Source: Hyphomicrobiales bacterium (GTDB taxonomy: Bacteria; Pseudomonadota; Alphaproteobacteria; Rhizobiales; Beijerinckiaceae). From it: a stretch of 64,000 nt of DNA. The translations under genes were made by a program, and so were the position numbers. The stretch lies in contig UCLR01000010.1 of assembly GCA_900473415.1 (NCBI GenBank), forward strand, positions 311,732 through 375,731. Direction: 5' to 3'. Of the stretch, positions 34,924 through 43,738 are shown in pieces. The notes below the pieces were generated by a model. The model searched no databases. It was given only the letters and a program-made list of their open reading frames with translations, and was not told the origin of the DNA. The first letter of the stretch is position 1. Each line of letters opens with the position of its first letter.

Positions 34924-35865
34924 TCAGCGCGAAACCAGAACCTGCCGGCATTCAGGCGGCAGGGCATCGAGCGACATCGGCGGCTTGGGCTTCGGCTTCG
35001 GGCCCGGCTTGGGCTTCGGCGGATGGAAGATCGCCTGATACTGGCGCTCGACCCAGCCGCTGAGTTCGGCGCCGCAGCCATCGCCGAAATTCGGCGGCTC
35101 CTGGCCGTGGCAGCTCGCCATGCCGGCCGGGCAGACCATCCGGATATGGAAGTGATAGTTGTGGCCCCACATCGGCCGCACCTTCTCGAGCCAGCCCTTG
35201 TCGGCCCCGGCTTCCCGGCAGAGCGCGACCTTCAGCGCCGGATTGACGAAGATGCGCTCGACGCGCGGCTCGGCCGCGACCGTGTGGATCAGCCGGGAAT
35301 GGGCCGGCGTCCAGTTGTTCGGGTCGATGTCGCGCCAGTCGGCGCGGGCCATGTTGGTCGCCGACATGTTCTCACGCTGGTCGCGATCGACCCGCTCCTT
35401 CGGCATCGGCGTCAGCCAGACATCGGCATCGAGACCGATCTGGTGGGAGGCGTGGCCTGTCAGCATCGGCCCGCCGCGCGGCTGCGACATGTCGCCGACG
35501 AGCAGGCCCGGCCAGCCGGTGATGCGCGGCACGTCACGGGCGAGCTTCTCCAGATAGTCGATCAGGACGGGATGGCCCCAGTTGCGGTTGCGGTTGAGCC
35601 GCATGACCTGCCAGCTCGGCCCGTCGACCGGCAGCGCCTCGGCACCGGCGAGGCAGCCGCGGGCATAGGAACCGATGGCGCGCGCTTCCATGCTCGCCGG
35701 CGTCGTCTTCTGGCCGAAGAGCGCACGCGCCGCATCCGGATAGGCGGCGATATTGGCGGCGCGGTTCTTCGCCTCCTGTTCCGCCGTCGACTGGGCCAAG
35801 CCCGCCGCCGGGACGAGAGCCATCAGTGCGGTTGCGAGGGCCGCGATTCGCGAGATGCTGCGCAT
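34924..35865 (-). CDS. mepA: Penicillin-insensitive murein DD-endopeptidase MepA
   Basis: 313 residues. A signal peptide (AALATALMALVPAAGLAQ) is followed by the M74 domain. Zinc ligands are H141 and D148 (SHQIGLDADVW) and H240 (NYHFHIRM), and the landmark PMLTGHASH matches E. coli MepA. It cleaves D-Ala-meso-DAP cross-bridges in the periplasm. A Pro/Lys-rich stretch precedes the C-terminus. Start chosen at 35865 to place the signal peptide first; a much longer in-frame version (to 36264) has no homology. It is tail-to-tail with another LAS-type peptidase gene. Confidence 0.93.
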   Translation of the reverse strand: MRSISRIAALATALMALVPAAGLAQSTAEQEAKNRAANIAAYPDAARALFGQKTTPASMEARAIGSYARGCLAGAEALPVDGPSWQVMRLNRNRNWGHPVLIDYLEKLARDVPRITGWPGLLVGDMSQPRGGPMLTGHASHQIGLDADVWLTPMPKERVDRDQRENMSATNMARADWRDIDPNNWTPAHSRLIHTVAAEPRVERIFVNPALKVALCREAGADKGWLEKVRPMWGHNYHFHIRMVCPAGMASCHGQEPPNFGDGCGAELSGWVERQYQAIFHPPKPKPGPKPKPKPPMSLDALPPECRQVLVSR

Positions 35866-35986
35866 GAACCGAGAATCATCGCGCCGGCCGGCAGCGGTCA
35901 AGCGGCCTGAGGCTGGACAAGCCGCGCGCCGGATAGCAGCCTCGCGTGACAGGCGCCGGAGAGCGCACCACGGAGAGGAAACATCG

Positions 35987-36967
35987 ATGAAAGCCCAGAT
36001 CGACCGGCGCGCATTTCTCGTCGGCACGAGCGCAGCGCTCGCGGCGCCGGTTCCCAGCCTTGGCCAGCAGCCCTGGCCGCAGGGGCGGCTCATCAAGCTC
36101 GTCGTGCCCTTCACGCCGGGCGGTGCCACCGACGTGCTCGGCCGGCTCGTCGCCGACAAACTCAGCCAGACATGGGGTAGCACCATGGTGGTGGAGAACC
36201 GGCCGGGCGCGGGCAGCAATATCGGCATCGAGGCCGTGGCCAAGGCCGAGCCGAACGGCGACACGCTGCTGATCGCCTCGGTCGGGCTGGCGACGAACCC
36301 CTATCTCTACGCCAAGATCAACTACGACGCGGCCAAGGACCTCGCCCCGATCACCATGGTCGCGCTGGTGCCCAACCTGCTCGTGGTCAACAACCAGCTG
36401 CCGGTGAAGGACGTCGCCGAGCTCGTCGCCTATGCCAAGGCCAATCCGGGCAAGCTGACCTACGCCTCGTCCGGCGTCGGCACCTCGTTGCATCTCTCCG
36501 GCGAGCTCTTCCAGAAGCTCACCGGCACGAAGATGGTGCATGTGCCCTATCGCGGCTCGGCCCAGGCAATCCAGGACCTGATCGGCGGGCGCGTGGACCT
36601 GATCTTCGACAACATCACGTCGGCCCTGCCTCAAGCGAAGGCCGGCATGATCCGCGGCCTGGGCGTGACCACGGCGAAACGAGCGCCGACGGCACCGGAA
36701 TTCCCGCCGATCGGCGAGACCGTTCCGGGCTTCGACGTGTCCTCCTGGTTCGCGCTGTTCGCGCCGGCCAAGACCCCGCCCGCGATCATCGCGAAGATCC
36801 AGGCGGACACCAAGGCCGGGATCGCCGATCCAGCCGTGCGCGCCAAGATGGATGCGCTGGCGGCGGAGCCCGGAGGCTGGACATCGGAGGAACTCGCCAG
36901 CTTCCTGCAGGCCGAGATGAAGAAGTGGGGCGAGCTGATCAAGGAGGTCGGCATCAAGGCCGATTGA
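35987..36967 (+). CDS. Bug/TctC-type tricarboxylate substrate-binding protein
   Basis: 326 residues. A twin-arginine-like signal (DRRAFLVGTSAALAAP) precedes the Bug fold: LVVPFTPGGATDVLGRL, NRPGAGSNIGIEAVAKA and VPYRGSAQAIQDLIGGRVDL. These proteins bind carboxylated substrates for tripartite tricarboxylate transporters (TctABC). AGAGGAAACATCG precedes the ATG at 35987. No tctA or tctB gene is adjacent, so this is an orphan binding protein, a frequent situation for the Bug family. Ligand unknown. Confidence 0.9.
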   Translation: MKAQIDRRAFLVGTSAALAAPVPSLGQQPWPQGRLIKLVVPFTPGGATDVLGRLVADKLSQTWGSTMVVENRPGAGSNIGIEAVAKAEPNGDTLLIASVGLATNPYLYAKINYDAAKDLAPITMVALVPNLLVVNNQLPVKDVAELVAYAKANPGKLTYASSGVGTSLHLSGELFQKLTGTKMVHVPYRGSAQAIQDLIGGRVDLIFDNITSALPQAKAGMIRGLGVTTAKRAPTAPEFPPIGETVPGFDVSSWFALFAPAKTPPAIIAKIQADTKAGIADPAVRAKMDALAAEPGGWTSEELASFLQAEMKKWGELIKEVGIKAD

Positions 36968-37060
36968 CCTCGTACGCCCAACGCAACGGAACCGGCGCTT
37001 CGCAGTGGACGTTTCCCGGCAGACCCGCCCGCGAGGGCGCTGAACTGACGGGAGATTTCC

Positions 37061-37231
37061 ATGTCCACTGTGCTGATCGTTCTGTTGATCCTGCTGCTGC
37101 TCGGCGGCGGCGGCTACTATGGCCACAGCGCCTATGGCCCCGCGGGACTGGGCGGCGTGGTCGGCCTCGTGCTCGTCGTCGTGCTGGTCCTATGGCTGCT
37201 CGGCGCCATCGGCGGAGCGCCGGTCGTCTGA
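37061..37231 (+). CDS. DUF3309-like small membrane protein
   Basis: 56 residues, nearly all hydrophobic: MSTVLIVLLILLLLGGGG, a short YYGHSAYGP loop, then a second membrane segment (VVGLVLVVVLVLWLLG). This is the arrangement of DUF3309 proteins. GGGAGA precedes the ATG by 8 bases. Its last 42 bp overlap the 3' end of the convergent gene at 37190-37540. Function unknown. Confidence 0.8.
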   Translation: MSTVLIVLLILLLLGGGGYYGHSAYGPAGLGGVVGLVLVVVLVLWLLGAIGGAPVV

Positions 37232-37540
37232 CGCTGCGGGCGCCAGGACGGGCTGCGGCGGCTTCGGCACCGCGGCAAGGATCTTGGCACAGATCGCCTG
37301 GAATATCGTGGTGGATCCACTTTGCCCGTGGATCCACCACAGATTCAGCCCGATGAGGCAGACGAAGGACAGCGCCACCGCCGTCAGATAATGGATGGCG
37401 ATGCCATAGGCGCCGAAGAGCGCGACGGGAGCAAGATAAGGCAGATAGCTCAGCAGCATCGACAGGAAGCCTGTCTTGGCTGCCCCCATCTGGACGATGT
37501 AGCTGCGCTCTTCGTCAGTCAGTTCGATCGGCCCGGTCAT
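37190..37540 (-). CDS. Small two-helix membrane protein of unknown function
   Basis: 116 residues. It starts MTGPIELTDEERSYIVQMG after an AGGGGGAAGG ribosome-binding site. Two hydrophobic segments (FLSMLLSYLPYLAPVALFGA and LTAVALSFVCLIGLNLWW) are followed by a Pro/Ala-rich tail. I do not recognise the family. The coding region for WWIHGQSGST contains a perfect 13-bp inverted repeat (37308-37340), and the gene's last 42 bp overlap the convergent DUF3309 gene. A longer in-frame version to 37774 would overlap the next gene. Confidence 0.7.
   Translation of the reverse strand: MTGPIELTDEERSYIVQMGAAKTGFLSMLLSYLPYLAPVALFGAYGIAIHYLTAVALSFVCLIGLNLWWIHGQSGSTTIFQAICAKILAAVPKPPQPVLAPAASDDRRSADGAEQP
37308..37340. 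repeat. Perfect 13-bp inverted repeat inside a coding region
   Basis: GTGGTGGATCCAC (37308-37320) and GTGGATCCACCAC (37328-37340) are perfect complements around a 7-base loop. It lies 77 bp after the DUF3309 stop codon (plus strand) and inside the convergent membrane-protein gene. No T tract, so not a typical terminator. Confidence 0.7.
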
Positions 37541-37577
37541 CCTTCCCCCTCCTGGCGATCGCGATATCCGGGAACAG

Positions 37578-38531
37578 TCAGGCGCCCTGCCGGTGCTCCC
37601 AGATGGCCACCGCTGCCGCAAGATCCTCGAGCGCCACGCCGACCGACTTGAACAGGGTGATGCCGCCGCCCTCGATCGCCCCCATGACCTTGCCCTGGCA
37701 AAGCTCCGCCAGCGTTCCCGCGACCTTGTCGGCGCTATAGCTGCCTTCCGCGATGGCGACGGCGACATCGCCACCCTCCTCGATCGCCTTGGCCGAATCC
37801 ACGATCACGCGGGCCCGATGCAGAGCGTCGGCATCCGCCTCGCGCATCTGCATGGTGAAGCCGCCGATCAGGTCGAGATGCGCCTCGCGCTTCAGCCAGT
37901 GGCCGTGGATCAGCGGCTCGGTCGCGTTGGTGGCGCAGGAGATGATGTCGGCGGTCCGGGCCTCGCCTTCGAGATCGGTAGTGGCGCGTGCCTGGATGCC
38001 ATCCTCGGCGAGCGCAGCGACGACCGCTTCGGCCGCCTCCGGACGCCGCGCCCAGATCGCGATGTCGGTCAGGGGCCGCACGGAGCGATGCGCCTTGATG
38101 ATGAAGGGCGCGAGCGCGCCGGCGCCGACCATCAGCATGTGGCTGGCGTGCGGGTTCGACATGTAGCGCGAGGCGAGAGCCGATGCCGCGGCCGTGCGCC
38201 AGATCGTCAGGCGGTTGCCGTCCATCACCGCCAGCGGCTGCCCCGTCTCGCCGTCCATCAGCAGATAGGCGCCCATCACGCCCGGCAGGTTGCGCTTGCC
38301 GTTGCCGAAGAAGACCGAGAGGATCTTGGTGCCGATATAGGGCCTGGCGACGCCCGGCCCGCTCCAGGCCGGCATGGTCAGCAGGATCGCGTTCTCCTCC
38401 CCGGGGCGCTCGATCGCGTACTGGGCCCGCTTGGGCGCGATGACCTCGCTGCGGAAGGCGTCGTCGAGGATATCGATGAGAGACGGATAACTCAGGGCCG
38501 CGTCGATCTCGGCCAACTCGAACAGACGCAT
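37578..38531 (-). CDS. Ornithine cyclodeaminase/mu-crystallin family protein
   Basis: 317 residues. The family's NAD-binding motif appears as MLMVGAGALAPFIIKAHRSV (around residues 128-147), preceded by RTAAASALASRYM. Conserved residues of the active site lie in KILSVFFGNGKRNLPGV and VDSAKAIEEGGDV. Members include ornithine cyclodeaminase, alanine dehydrogenase and ketimine reductases, and the exact reaction cannot be told from sequence. The start overlaps the LapA-domain gene stop by 1 bp (TGATG), so the two are translationally coupled. Confidence 0.88.
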   Translation of the reverse strand: MRLFELAEIDAALSYPSLIDILDDAFRSEVIAPKRAQYAIERPGEENAILLTMPAWSGPGVARPYIGTKILSVFFGNGKRNLPGVMGAYLLMDGETGQPLAVMDGNRLTIWRTAAASALASRYMSNPHASHMLMVGAGALAPFIIKAHRSVRPLTDIAIWARRPEAAEAVVAALAEDGIQARATTDLEGEARTADIISCATNATEPLIHGHWLKREAHLDLIGGFTMQMREADADALHRARVIVDSAKAIEEGGDVAVAIAEGSYSADKVAGTLAELCQGKVMGAIEGGGITLFKSVGVALEDLAAAVAIWEHRQGA

Positions 38532-38869
38532 CAATTTCTTCCGCTGGTCAGGGCCGGCAAGGCTGAATCGGGCACCGCCGAACGCAGCGCCTCGGTCTCG
38601 GAGCGCAGCGCCTCGACCTCGCGGCGGCCACGGCGCGCGGCCTTGCGGTACTTGCCCTGCGCGATCCAAGCGGCGAGCCCGCCGACGAGCACACCGAGGA
38701 AGATTGCGGCGAGCACAACCGCGAAGAGTGGCAGCTCATAGGACAGCATTGGCAGGTCGCGGCTGAACGGGTCCAGCGAAACCCGAACGGGCGCGCGGTT
38801 GGCGACAGCGAACAGCACGATCACCAGAGCGACCGGAACCAGCACCAATGCCTTGAGGAAGGCCTTCAT
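38531..38869 (-). CDS. LapA domain-containing membrane protein
   Basis: 112 residues. Two membrane segments (ALVLVPVALVIVLFAVANRAPVRVSL and YELPLFAVVLAAIFLGVLVGGLAAW) are followed by a basic coiled-coil tail (KYRKAARRGRREVEALRSE). The NRAPVRVSLDPF block is the signature of the LapA/DUF1049 family (E. coli YciS type), which helps lipopolysaccharide assembly control in E. coli. In many proteobacteria this gene follows ihfB, as here (42 bp downstream). Confidence 0.88.
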   Translation of the reverse strand: MKAFLKALVLVPVALVIVLFAVANRAPVRVSLDPFSRDLPMLSYELPLFAVVLAAIFLGVLVGGLAAWIAQGKYRKAARRGRREVEALRSETEALRSAVPDSALPALTSGRN

Positions 38870-38911
38870 CGCGATCTCCGAGCCGGCACAACAAAGGCGC
38901 CGGCGCCCTGA

Positions 38912-39196
38912 TCAGGCCTTGCCGTTGAGGCGCTGCCTGAGCTCCTTGCCCGTCTTGAAGACGGGAACGAATTTCTCCTCCACCGCGACGGCATCGCCGG
39001 TGCGGGGGTTGCGCCCGATGCGGGCCGAGCGGGCCTTGCGCGAAAAAGCGCCGAAGCCGCGCAACTCCACCCGGTCACCGCGCTCCAGCGCCTTCACGAT
39101 CTCGTCCAGGATGGCCGAGACAATGTTCTCGATGTCGCGCTGATAAAGATGGGTGTTCTGGTCAGCGATCCGCTGGACGAGTTCGGATTTAATCAT
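38912..39196 (-). CDS. ihfB: Integration host factor subunit beta
   Basis: 94 residues, standard length. The HU/IHF fold is evident: [23 protein letters not shown] in parts, [15 protein letters not shown] in the core, and the DNA-minor-groove arm [18 protein letters not shown] with the proline that kinks DNA. It pairs with IHF alpha, bends DNA and assists sigma-54 promoters, relevant because rpoN is in the same window. Start taken at the ATG ending at 39196; a longer in-frame start at 39307 runs into sppA. Confidence 0.96.
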   Translation of the reverse strand: MIKSELVQRIADQNTHLYQRDIENIVSAILDEIVKALERGDRVELRGFGAFSRKARSARIGRNPRTGDAVAVEEKFVPVFKTGKELRQRLNGKA

Positions 39197-39224
39197 CGCC
39201 GGAATATAACCATTTGTATCAACA

Positions 39225-40199
39225 TCATTTTTCGGTTGCGGCAGGCTGCCAGAGCGCCAAGGGCGCGTCAAGCCGCAAGCCCACTGGCTGATCGGCGGCG
39301 CGCGCAATCGTCGCGGCGAGCCCGTCGAGCCCCGCAGCGCGTGCCAGCGCCTCCCCGGCGCTCCAGAGCCCGAAAGAGGAGGATTCGCTGCGTCGACGCC
39401 AATCCCGCACCTTCAGATCGCGCGCGACGCCCTTTTCGCGCTCCAGCCAGGCTATCGCCTCCGGCTCGCCGCCGATCTCGTCGACAAGCTTGAGGCCGAG
39501 CGCCTGACGGCCAGAATGGACCCGCCCGTCCGAGACGGTCGCAACCTCGCTGTCGCCGAGATGGCGGCGGTCCCGCACCATCTGCTTGAACCAGGCGTAA
39601 TTGTCGTCGACGACGCGCTGGAGCGCCTCGCGAGCCTCGGGCGAGGTCGGCTCGAAGCCGCTGGGAGCGGCCTTGAGCGGGCTCGACTTCACGGACTCGA
39701 CCTTGACGCCGACCGTGTCGAGCAGATGCGAGACGTTGGGGAACTGGAAGAGCACGCCGATCGAGCCGACGAGCGAGGTCTGGCGGGCGACGATACGGTC
39801 CGCGCCCATGGCGGCGATGTAGCCGCCGGATGCCGCGACGCCATCGACCACCGTGATCATTGGCTTCTTGGCGGCGAGCCCGCGCAGCGCCGTATGCAGC
39901 GCCTCGGAGCCGGACGTGGTGCCGCCAGGGCTGTCGACCCTGACCACGACGGCCGAGACGGTGCGGCTCTCCTCGACGGACTTGATCAGGTCGAGCGTGC
40001 GACGATCGCCCGAGATGAAGCCGGAAATGGTGATGCGGGCGATATGGGCGGTCGTCAGGCTGCCCGGCACCTCGCCCTTCCAGGCGAGCCCGCCGACGAC
40101 GGCCGCGGCGACGACACCCAAGACCGCGAGCACGCGCCAGAAGGTGAGCCTGCGCCGGAGGCTGCGGCGGTCTGCGAGCAGATCGGCATCGGTCGACAT
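39225..40199 (-). CDS. sppA: Signal peptide peptidase SppA (36K type)
   Basis: 324 residues, one S49 domain. A membrane anchor ([18 protein letters not shown], residues 23-40) precedes the protease. The catalytic dyad is probably S124 ([12 protein letters not shown]) and K175 ([10 protein letters not shown]), about the same distance as in Bacillus Spp[14 protein letters not shown] is also typical. It degrades signal peptides left in the inner membrane. AGGAGTGCCAG upstream supports the ATG at 40199. It lies upstream of ihfB and downstream of the Hsp70-like gene. Confidence 0.94.
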   Translation of the reverse strand: MSTDADLLADRRSLRRRLTFWRVLAVLGVVAAAVVGGLAWKGEVPGSLTTAHIARITISGFISGDRRTLDLIKSVEESRTVSAVVVRVDSPGGTTSGSEALHTALRGLAAKKPMITVVDGVAASGGYIAAMGADRIVARQTSLVGSIGVLFQFPNVSHLLDTVGVKVESVKSSPLKAAPSGFEPTSPEAREALQRVVDDNYAWFKQMVRDRRHLGDSEVATVSDGRVHSGRQALGLKLVDEIGGEPEAIAWLEREKGVARDLKVRDWRRRSESSSFGLWSAGEALARAAGLDGLAATIARAADQPVGLRLDAPLALWQPAATEK

Positions 40200-40271
40200 C
40201 TGGCACTCCTGTCCGCTGTGGGTCGGTGGTGTAGCCCCGCCATGCCAGCCGGGCAAGGCACCAGCGTGACG

Positions 40272-41561
40272 TCAGGCCGTGGCCTCAGCCCGGGCGCGGT
40301 CGAGCGCGAGCAGGGCGAGCCCGCTGGCAACCGAGCGGAAGGCATCGCCGATATGCACCTTGGCGGCGCCGAAGCGACGGTCGAACAGACTGCGCACCGC
40401 CGGCACATAGGAGGTGCCGCCGGTCATGAAGACCGCCTCGATGCGCTCCGAGCCCAACCCGGCCTCGGCCAGTGCCCGGTCGAGCGCGGCTTCGATGGCC
40501 CCAACATCCTCCCTGATCCAGCGCTCGAAATCGCTGCGGCGGATCGGCGTCTCGATACTGACGCCCACCTGGTTGAAACGCAGCACCGTGGCCTCATTGT
40601 CGGAGAGGGCGATCTTCGTGGCCGAGACCGCACGATAGAGTTCGTAGCCGAGATCATATTCGATCACCGTCAGCAAGTCCTCGAGCTTGGCGGGCTCGAC
40701 CGCCTCGCGGATCAGGGCGTTGAGCTCGGCCATGGTCTCGCGGCTCTTCATCAGGGAGAGCTTGTGCCACTGCGCGAAGGCGGCGTGATAGTGCGCCGGC
40801 ACCGGCAGCAGCTTGCCGAAGGAACGGTAGTCGCTGCCCTTGCCGAGCGCTGGCGAGACCGCATGCTCGATGATGCGATAATCGAAGGTATCGCCCGCGA
40901 CGCCGACGCCGGCATGGGAGAGCGGAATCGCCTCCAGCTGCCCACGCCTGCCCGGCTCGAAGCGCATCACCGAGAAGTCGCTGGTGCCGCCGCCGAAGTC
41001 AGCGACCAGCATGGTCTGCGGCGTCTTGAGGTCGCGGGCATACCAATAGGCGGCGCCGAGCGGCTCATAGGCGAAATCGACCTGGTCCATCCCGGCCTTG
41101 CCATAGGAGGCCTTGAGCCGGCCGAGCGCCAATTCCTCGTCGGGCCGCTCTCCGGCGAAGACGACGGGCCGGCCGGAGATGAGAGGCAGCGCGTCGCGGT
41201 CGTCGAGCCCGTTCGAGAGGTCGGTCAGGAAGACGCCGATCAGGTCCTCCAGCCGGAAGAGCTTGCCGAAGAGCCGGGTCTCCTGGAAGGCGCGGCTGGA
41301 GAGATGGGTCTTGAGCGACTGCAGGAAGCGGTGCTCGCTCGTCATGCCGAGCGCCATGTCGAGCGCGTCGGGGCCGCTGACATGGGTGATGCGGCTTTGA
41401 GGGGGCCGGCCCTCGCGCCAGAACATCAGGGCCGAGCGGTAGGCGTCGACCGCGCCCTGCTTGGTCGCAAAGGAGCGTGTCATGACCGAGCCGTCGGCCC
41501 CTGCCAGCGCGACGACGCTGTTGGTGGTGCCGAAGTCGATGCCGATGGCGGCGGGGGTCAT
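40272..41561 (-). CDS. Hsp70/DnaK-like protein (YegD type)
   Basis: 429 residues containing only an Hsp70-type ATPase domain: phosphate 1 motif IGIDFGTTNS, phosphate 2 VADFGGGTSDFSV and adenosine motif VFMTGGTSYVPAV. It lacks the substrate-binding domain of DnaK, like E. coli YegD, whose role is unknown. It does not look like an actin or sugar kinase because of the DFGTTNS start. It stands between rpsA (with terminator) and sppA; no J-domain partner is adjacent. Confidence 0.9.
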   Translation of the reverse strand: MTPAAIGIDFGTTNSVVALAGADGSVMTRSFATKQGAVDAYRSALMFWREGRPPQSRITHVSGPDALDMALGMTSEHRFLQSLKTHLSSRAFQETRLFGKLFRLEDLIGVFLTDLSNGLDDRDALPLISGRPVVFAGERPDEELALGRLKASYGKAGMDQVDFAYEPLGAAYWYARDLKTPQTMLVADFGGGTSDFSVMRFEPGRRGQLEAIPLSHAGVGVAGDTFDYRIIEHAVSPALGKGSDYRSFGKLLPVPAHYHAAFAQWHKLSLMKSRETMAELNALIREAVEPAKLEDLLTVIEYDLGYELYRAVSATKIALSDNEATVLRFNQVGVSIETPIRRSDFERWIREDVGAIEAALDRALAEAGLGSERIEAVFMTGGTSYVPAVRSLFDRRFGAAKVHIGDAFRSVASGLALLALDRARAEATA

Positions 41562-41583
41562 GATCTGGCTCCTCTAACGCTGA

Positions 41584-41617
41584 AACAAAAGCCCGCGCGG
41601 ATTTCTCCACGCGGGCT
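41584..41617 (-). terminator. Intrinsic terminator of rpsA
   Basis: AGCCCGCG (41590-41597) pairs with CGCGGGCT (41610-41617); on the minus strand the stem is followed directly by TTTTGTTT (complement of 41582-41589). It lies 36 bp after the rpsA stop codon and separates rpsA from the Hsp70-like gene. Confidence 0.85.
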
Positions 41618-41652
41618 GAACTTGGAGGCCGGCCGCCGAGGCGGCCGAAACC

Positions 41653-43359
41653 TCACTTCTTGTCGGTCGTCGCCTTCTTGAGGGCGGCGCCCAGGATGTC
41701 GCCGAGCGAGGCGCCGGAGTCGGCAGAGCCGTACTGCGCCATCGCCTCCTTCTCCTCGGCCATCTCCAGGGCCTTGATCGAGACCTGGATCTTGCGGGCC
41801 TTCTTGTCGAAGAGCACGACGCGGGCATCGACCTTCTCGCCGGGGGCGAAGCGCTCGGGGCGCTGCTCGGCGCGGTCACGCGCGAGCTCCGCGCGCTTGA
41901 TGAAGGTCATCATGTCCGTGCCCGAGATCTTGACGTCGAGACCCGACTCCTTGACCTCGACGATCTCACAGGTGACGACCTGGCCCTTCTTGAACTCGCC
42001 GGCATCCACGAAGGGATCGCCGCCGAGCTGCTTCAGGCCGAGCGAGATACGCTCCTTCTCGACGTCCACATCGAGAACGACGGCCTGCAGGACGTCGCCC
42101 TTCTTGTATTCCTCGATGACCTGCTCGCCCGGACGGTTCCAGTCGAGATCCGAGAGGTGGATCATGCCGTCGATGTCGCCTTCCAGGCCCAGGAACAGAC
42201 CGAACTCGGTCTTGTTCTTGACCTCGCCCTCGACCGTCGAACCAGCCGGATGCTGCTCGGCGAACAGCTCCCACGGGTTGCGCAGGGTCTGCTTGAGGCC
42301 GAGCGAGATGCGGCGCTTGACCGGATCGACCTCGAGGATCGCGACGTCGACTTCCTGCGAGGTCGAGACGATCTTGCCGGGGTGGACGTTCTTCTTGGTC
42401 CAGGACATCTCGGAGACGTGGATCAGGCCTTCGATGCCCGGCTCCACTTCGACGAACGCGCCGTAGTCCGTGATGTTGGTCACGCGGCCCTTGAGACGGG
42501 TGCCGACCGGGTAACGCTCGGCGATGCCATCCCACGGATCGGCCAGCAGCTGCTTGATGCCGAGCGAGATGCGGTGCGTGTCCTGGTTGATCTTGATGAT
42601 CTTGACCTTGACCGTCTGGCCGATGGTCACGACCTCGGACGGGTGGTTCACGCGACGCCACGCCATGTCGGTGACGTGCAGCAGGCCGTCGATGCCGCCG
42701 AGGTCAACGAACGCACCGTACTCGGTGATGTTCTTGACGACGCCGTCGATGACCTGGCCCTCTTCGAGCGAGGCGACGAGCTCGGAACGAGCCTCGGCGC
42801 GGGTCTCTTCGAGGACGGTGCGGCGCGACACGACGATATTGCCGCGGCGGCGATCCATCTTGAGGATCTCGAAGGGCTGCGGCTGGCCCATCAGCGGGCC
42901 GACGTCGCGGATCGGGCGGATGTCGACCTGCGAGCGCGGCAGGAAGGCCACGGCGCCGTCGAGGTCGACGGTGTAGCCGCCCTTGACGGTGTTGAAGATC
43001 ATGCCGGTGACCTTCTCGCGAGCCTCGAAGGCCTTCTCGAGCTTGACCCAGCTCTCTTCGCGGCGAGCCTTGTCGCGCGAGATGACGGCTTCGCCGAGCG
43101 CGTTCTCGATCCGGTCGAGATAGACCTCGACCTCGTCGCCGACGCCGATTTCCTGCTCACGGCCGGGGCCGGTGAATTCCTTGAGCGCGACGCGCCCTTC
43201 CGTCTTCAGGCCGACGTCGATGATCGCCATATCCTTCTCGATGGCGACGACCTTGCCCTTGATGACGGTACCTTCCATCGCCTCGTTGCGGGCGAAGGAC
43301 TCTTCGAGGAGGGCGGCGAAATCCTCGCGACCCGCGCTGTAGCTTTCAACTGCTGACAT
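41653..43359 (-). CDS. rpsA: 30S ribosomal protein S1
   Basis: 568 residues with six tandem S1 RNA-binding repeats, the full bacterial form. Repeat signatures include [38 protein letters not shown]-type segments, [20 protein letters not shown] and [19 protein letters not shown]1 unfolds mRNA at the ribosome. I used the ATG at 43359, preceded by AGGAGTTCAT; a longer in-frame version to 43575 is not conserved. In most relatives cmk lies immediately upstream, but here the upstream neighbour is the divergent lemA. A strong terminator ends the gene. Confidence 0.97.
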   Translation of the reverse strand: MSAVESYSAGREDFAALLEESFARNEAMEGTVIKGKVVAIEKDMAIIDVGLKTEGRVALKEFTGPGREQEIGVGDEVEVYLDRIENALGEAVISRDKARREESWVKLEKAFEAREKVTGMIFNTVKGGYTVDLDGAVAFLPRSQVDIRPIRDVGPLMGQPQPFEILKMDRRRGNIVVSRRTVLEETRAEARSELVASLEEGQVIDGVVKNITEYGAFVDLGGIDGLLHVTDMAWRRVNHPSEVVTIGQTVKVKIIKINQDTHRISLGIKQLLADPWDGIAERYPVGTRLKGRVTNITDYGAFVEVEPGIEGLIHVSEMSWTKKNVHPGKIVSTSQEVDVAILEVDPVKRRISLGLKQTLRNPWELFAEQHPAGSTVEGEVKNKTEFGLFLGLEGDIDGMIHLSDLDWNRPGEQVIEEYKKGDVLQAVVLDVDVEKERISLGLKQLGGDPFVDAGEFKKGQVVTCEIVEVKESGLDVKISGTDMMTFIKRAELARDRAEQRPERFAPGEKVDARVVLFDKKARKIQVSIKALEMAEEKEAMAQYGSADSGASLGDILGAALKKATTDKK

Positions 43360-43738
43360 ATGAACTCCTGAGGCCGGCCGCGTATCCCGCGGATGTCCGG
43401 CTTGGGCGCCGTGGTTGGTGTTGCGGTCCGGATCGCTGCCGTCGGCGCCTCCTCTCGGAGAACTGCCGGCCTTCGAGCACAGGCCGGGGCGCCAGGCCGC
43501 CGGATCGATCCGTATCCCAAGGACTCGTTTCCAGCACGAAACGGGAGCAGGCCTTGAAAGCCGCCCCCGGCACATGATCGATCACGGCCCTTCGGACAGC
43601 GCGGATGTAATCCAAGCAGGGCCCGGAAGCAAGTTTGCAGACACCTCCCCTATTCCCAGGATGACGGTCCGCGACCGCTTCCCCAAGGTCGCACGCCGTG
43701 CCAGTGTGCGCGCACTACCGCGTAGGGAGGCGAATTTG
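43360..43738. other. 379-bp divergent intergenic region between rpsA and lemA
   Basis: It should contain the rpsA leader and promoters for both directions. A candidate rpsA promoter on the minus strand is TTGCTT (complement of 43627-43632), 17-bp spacer, TACATC (complement of 43604-43609), giving a leader of about 240 bases. This would leave room for S1 autoregulation. A CGTTTC/GAAACG inverted repeat lies at about 43525-43542. No gene is recognisable. Confidence 0.4.

Noticed and set aside
43360-43738. A structured RNA such as 4.5S RNA or a further tRNA in the rpsA-lemA gap.
   Set aside because: The GGAAGCAAG string superficially resembles part of the SRP RNA loop, but the required paired arms are absent.
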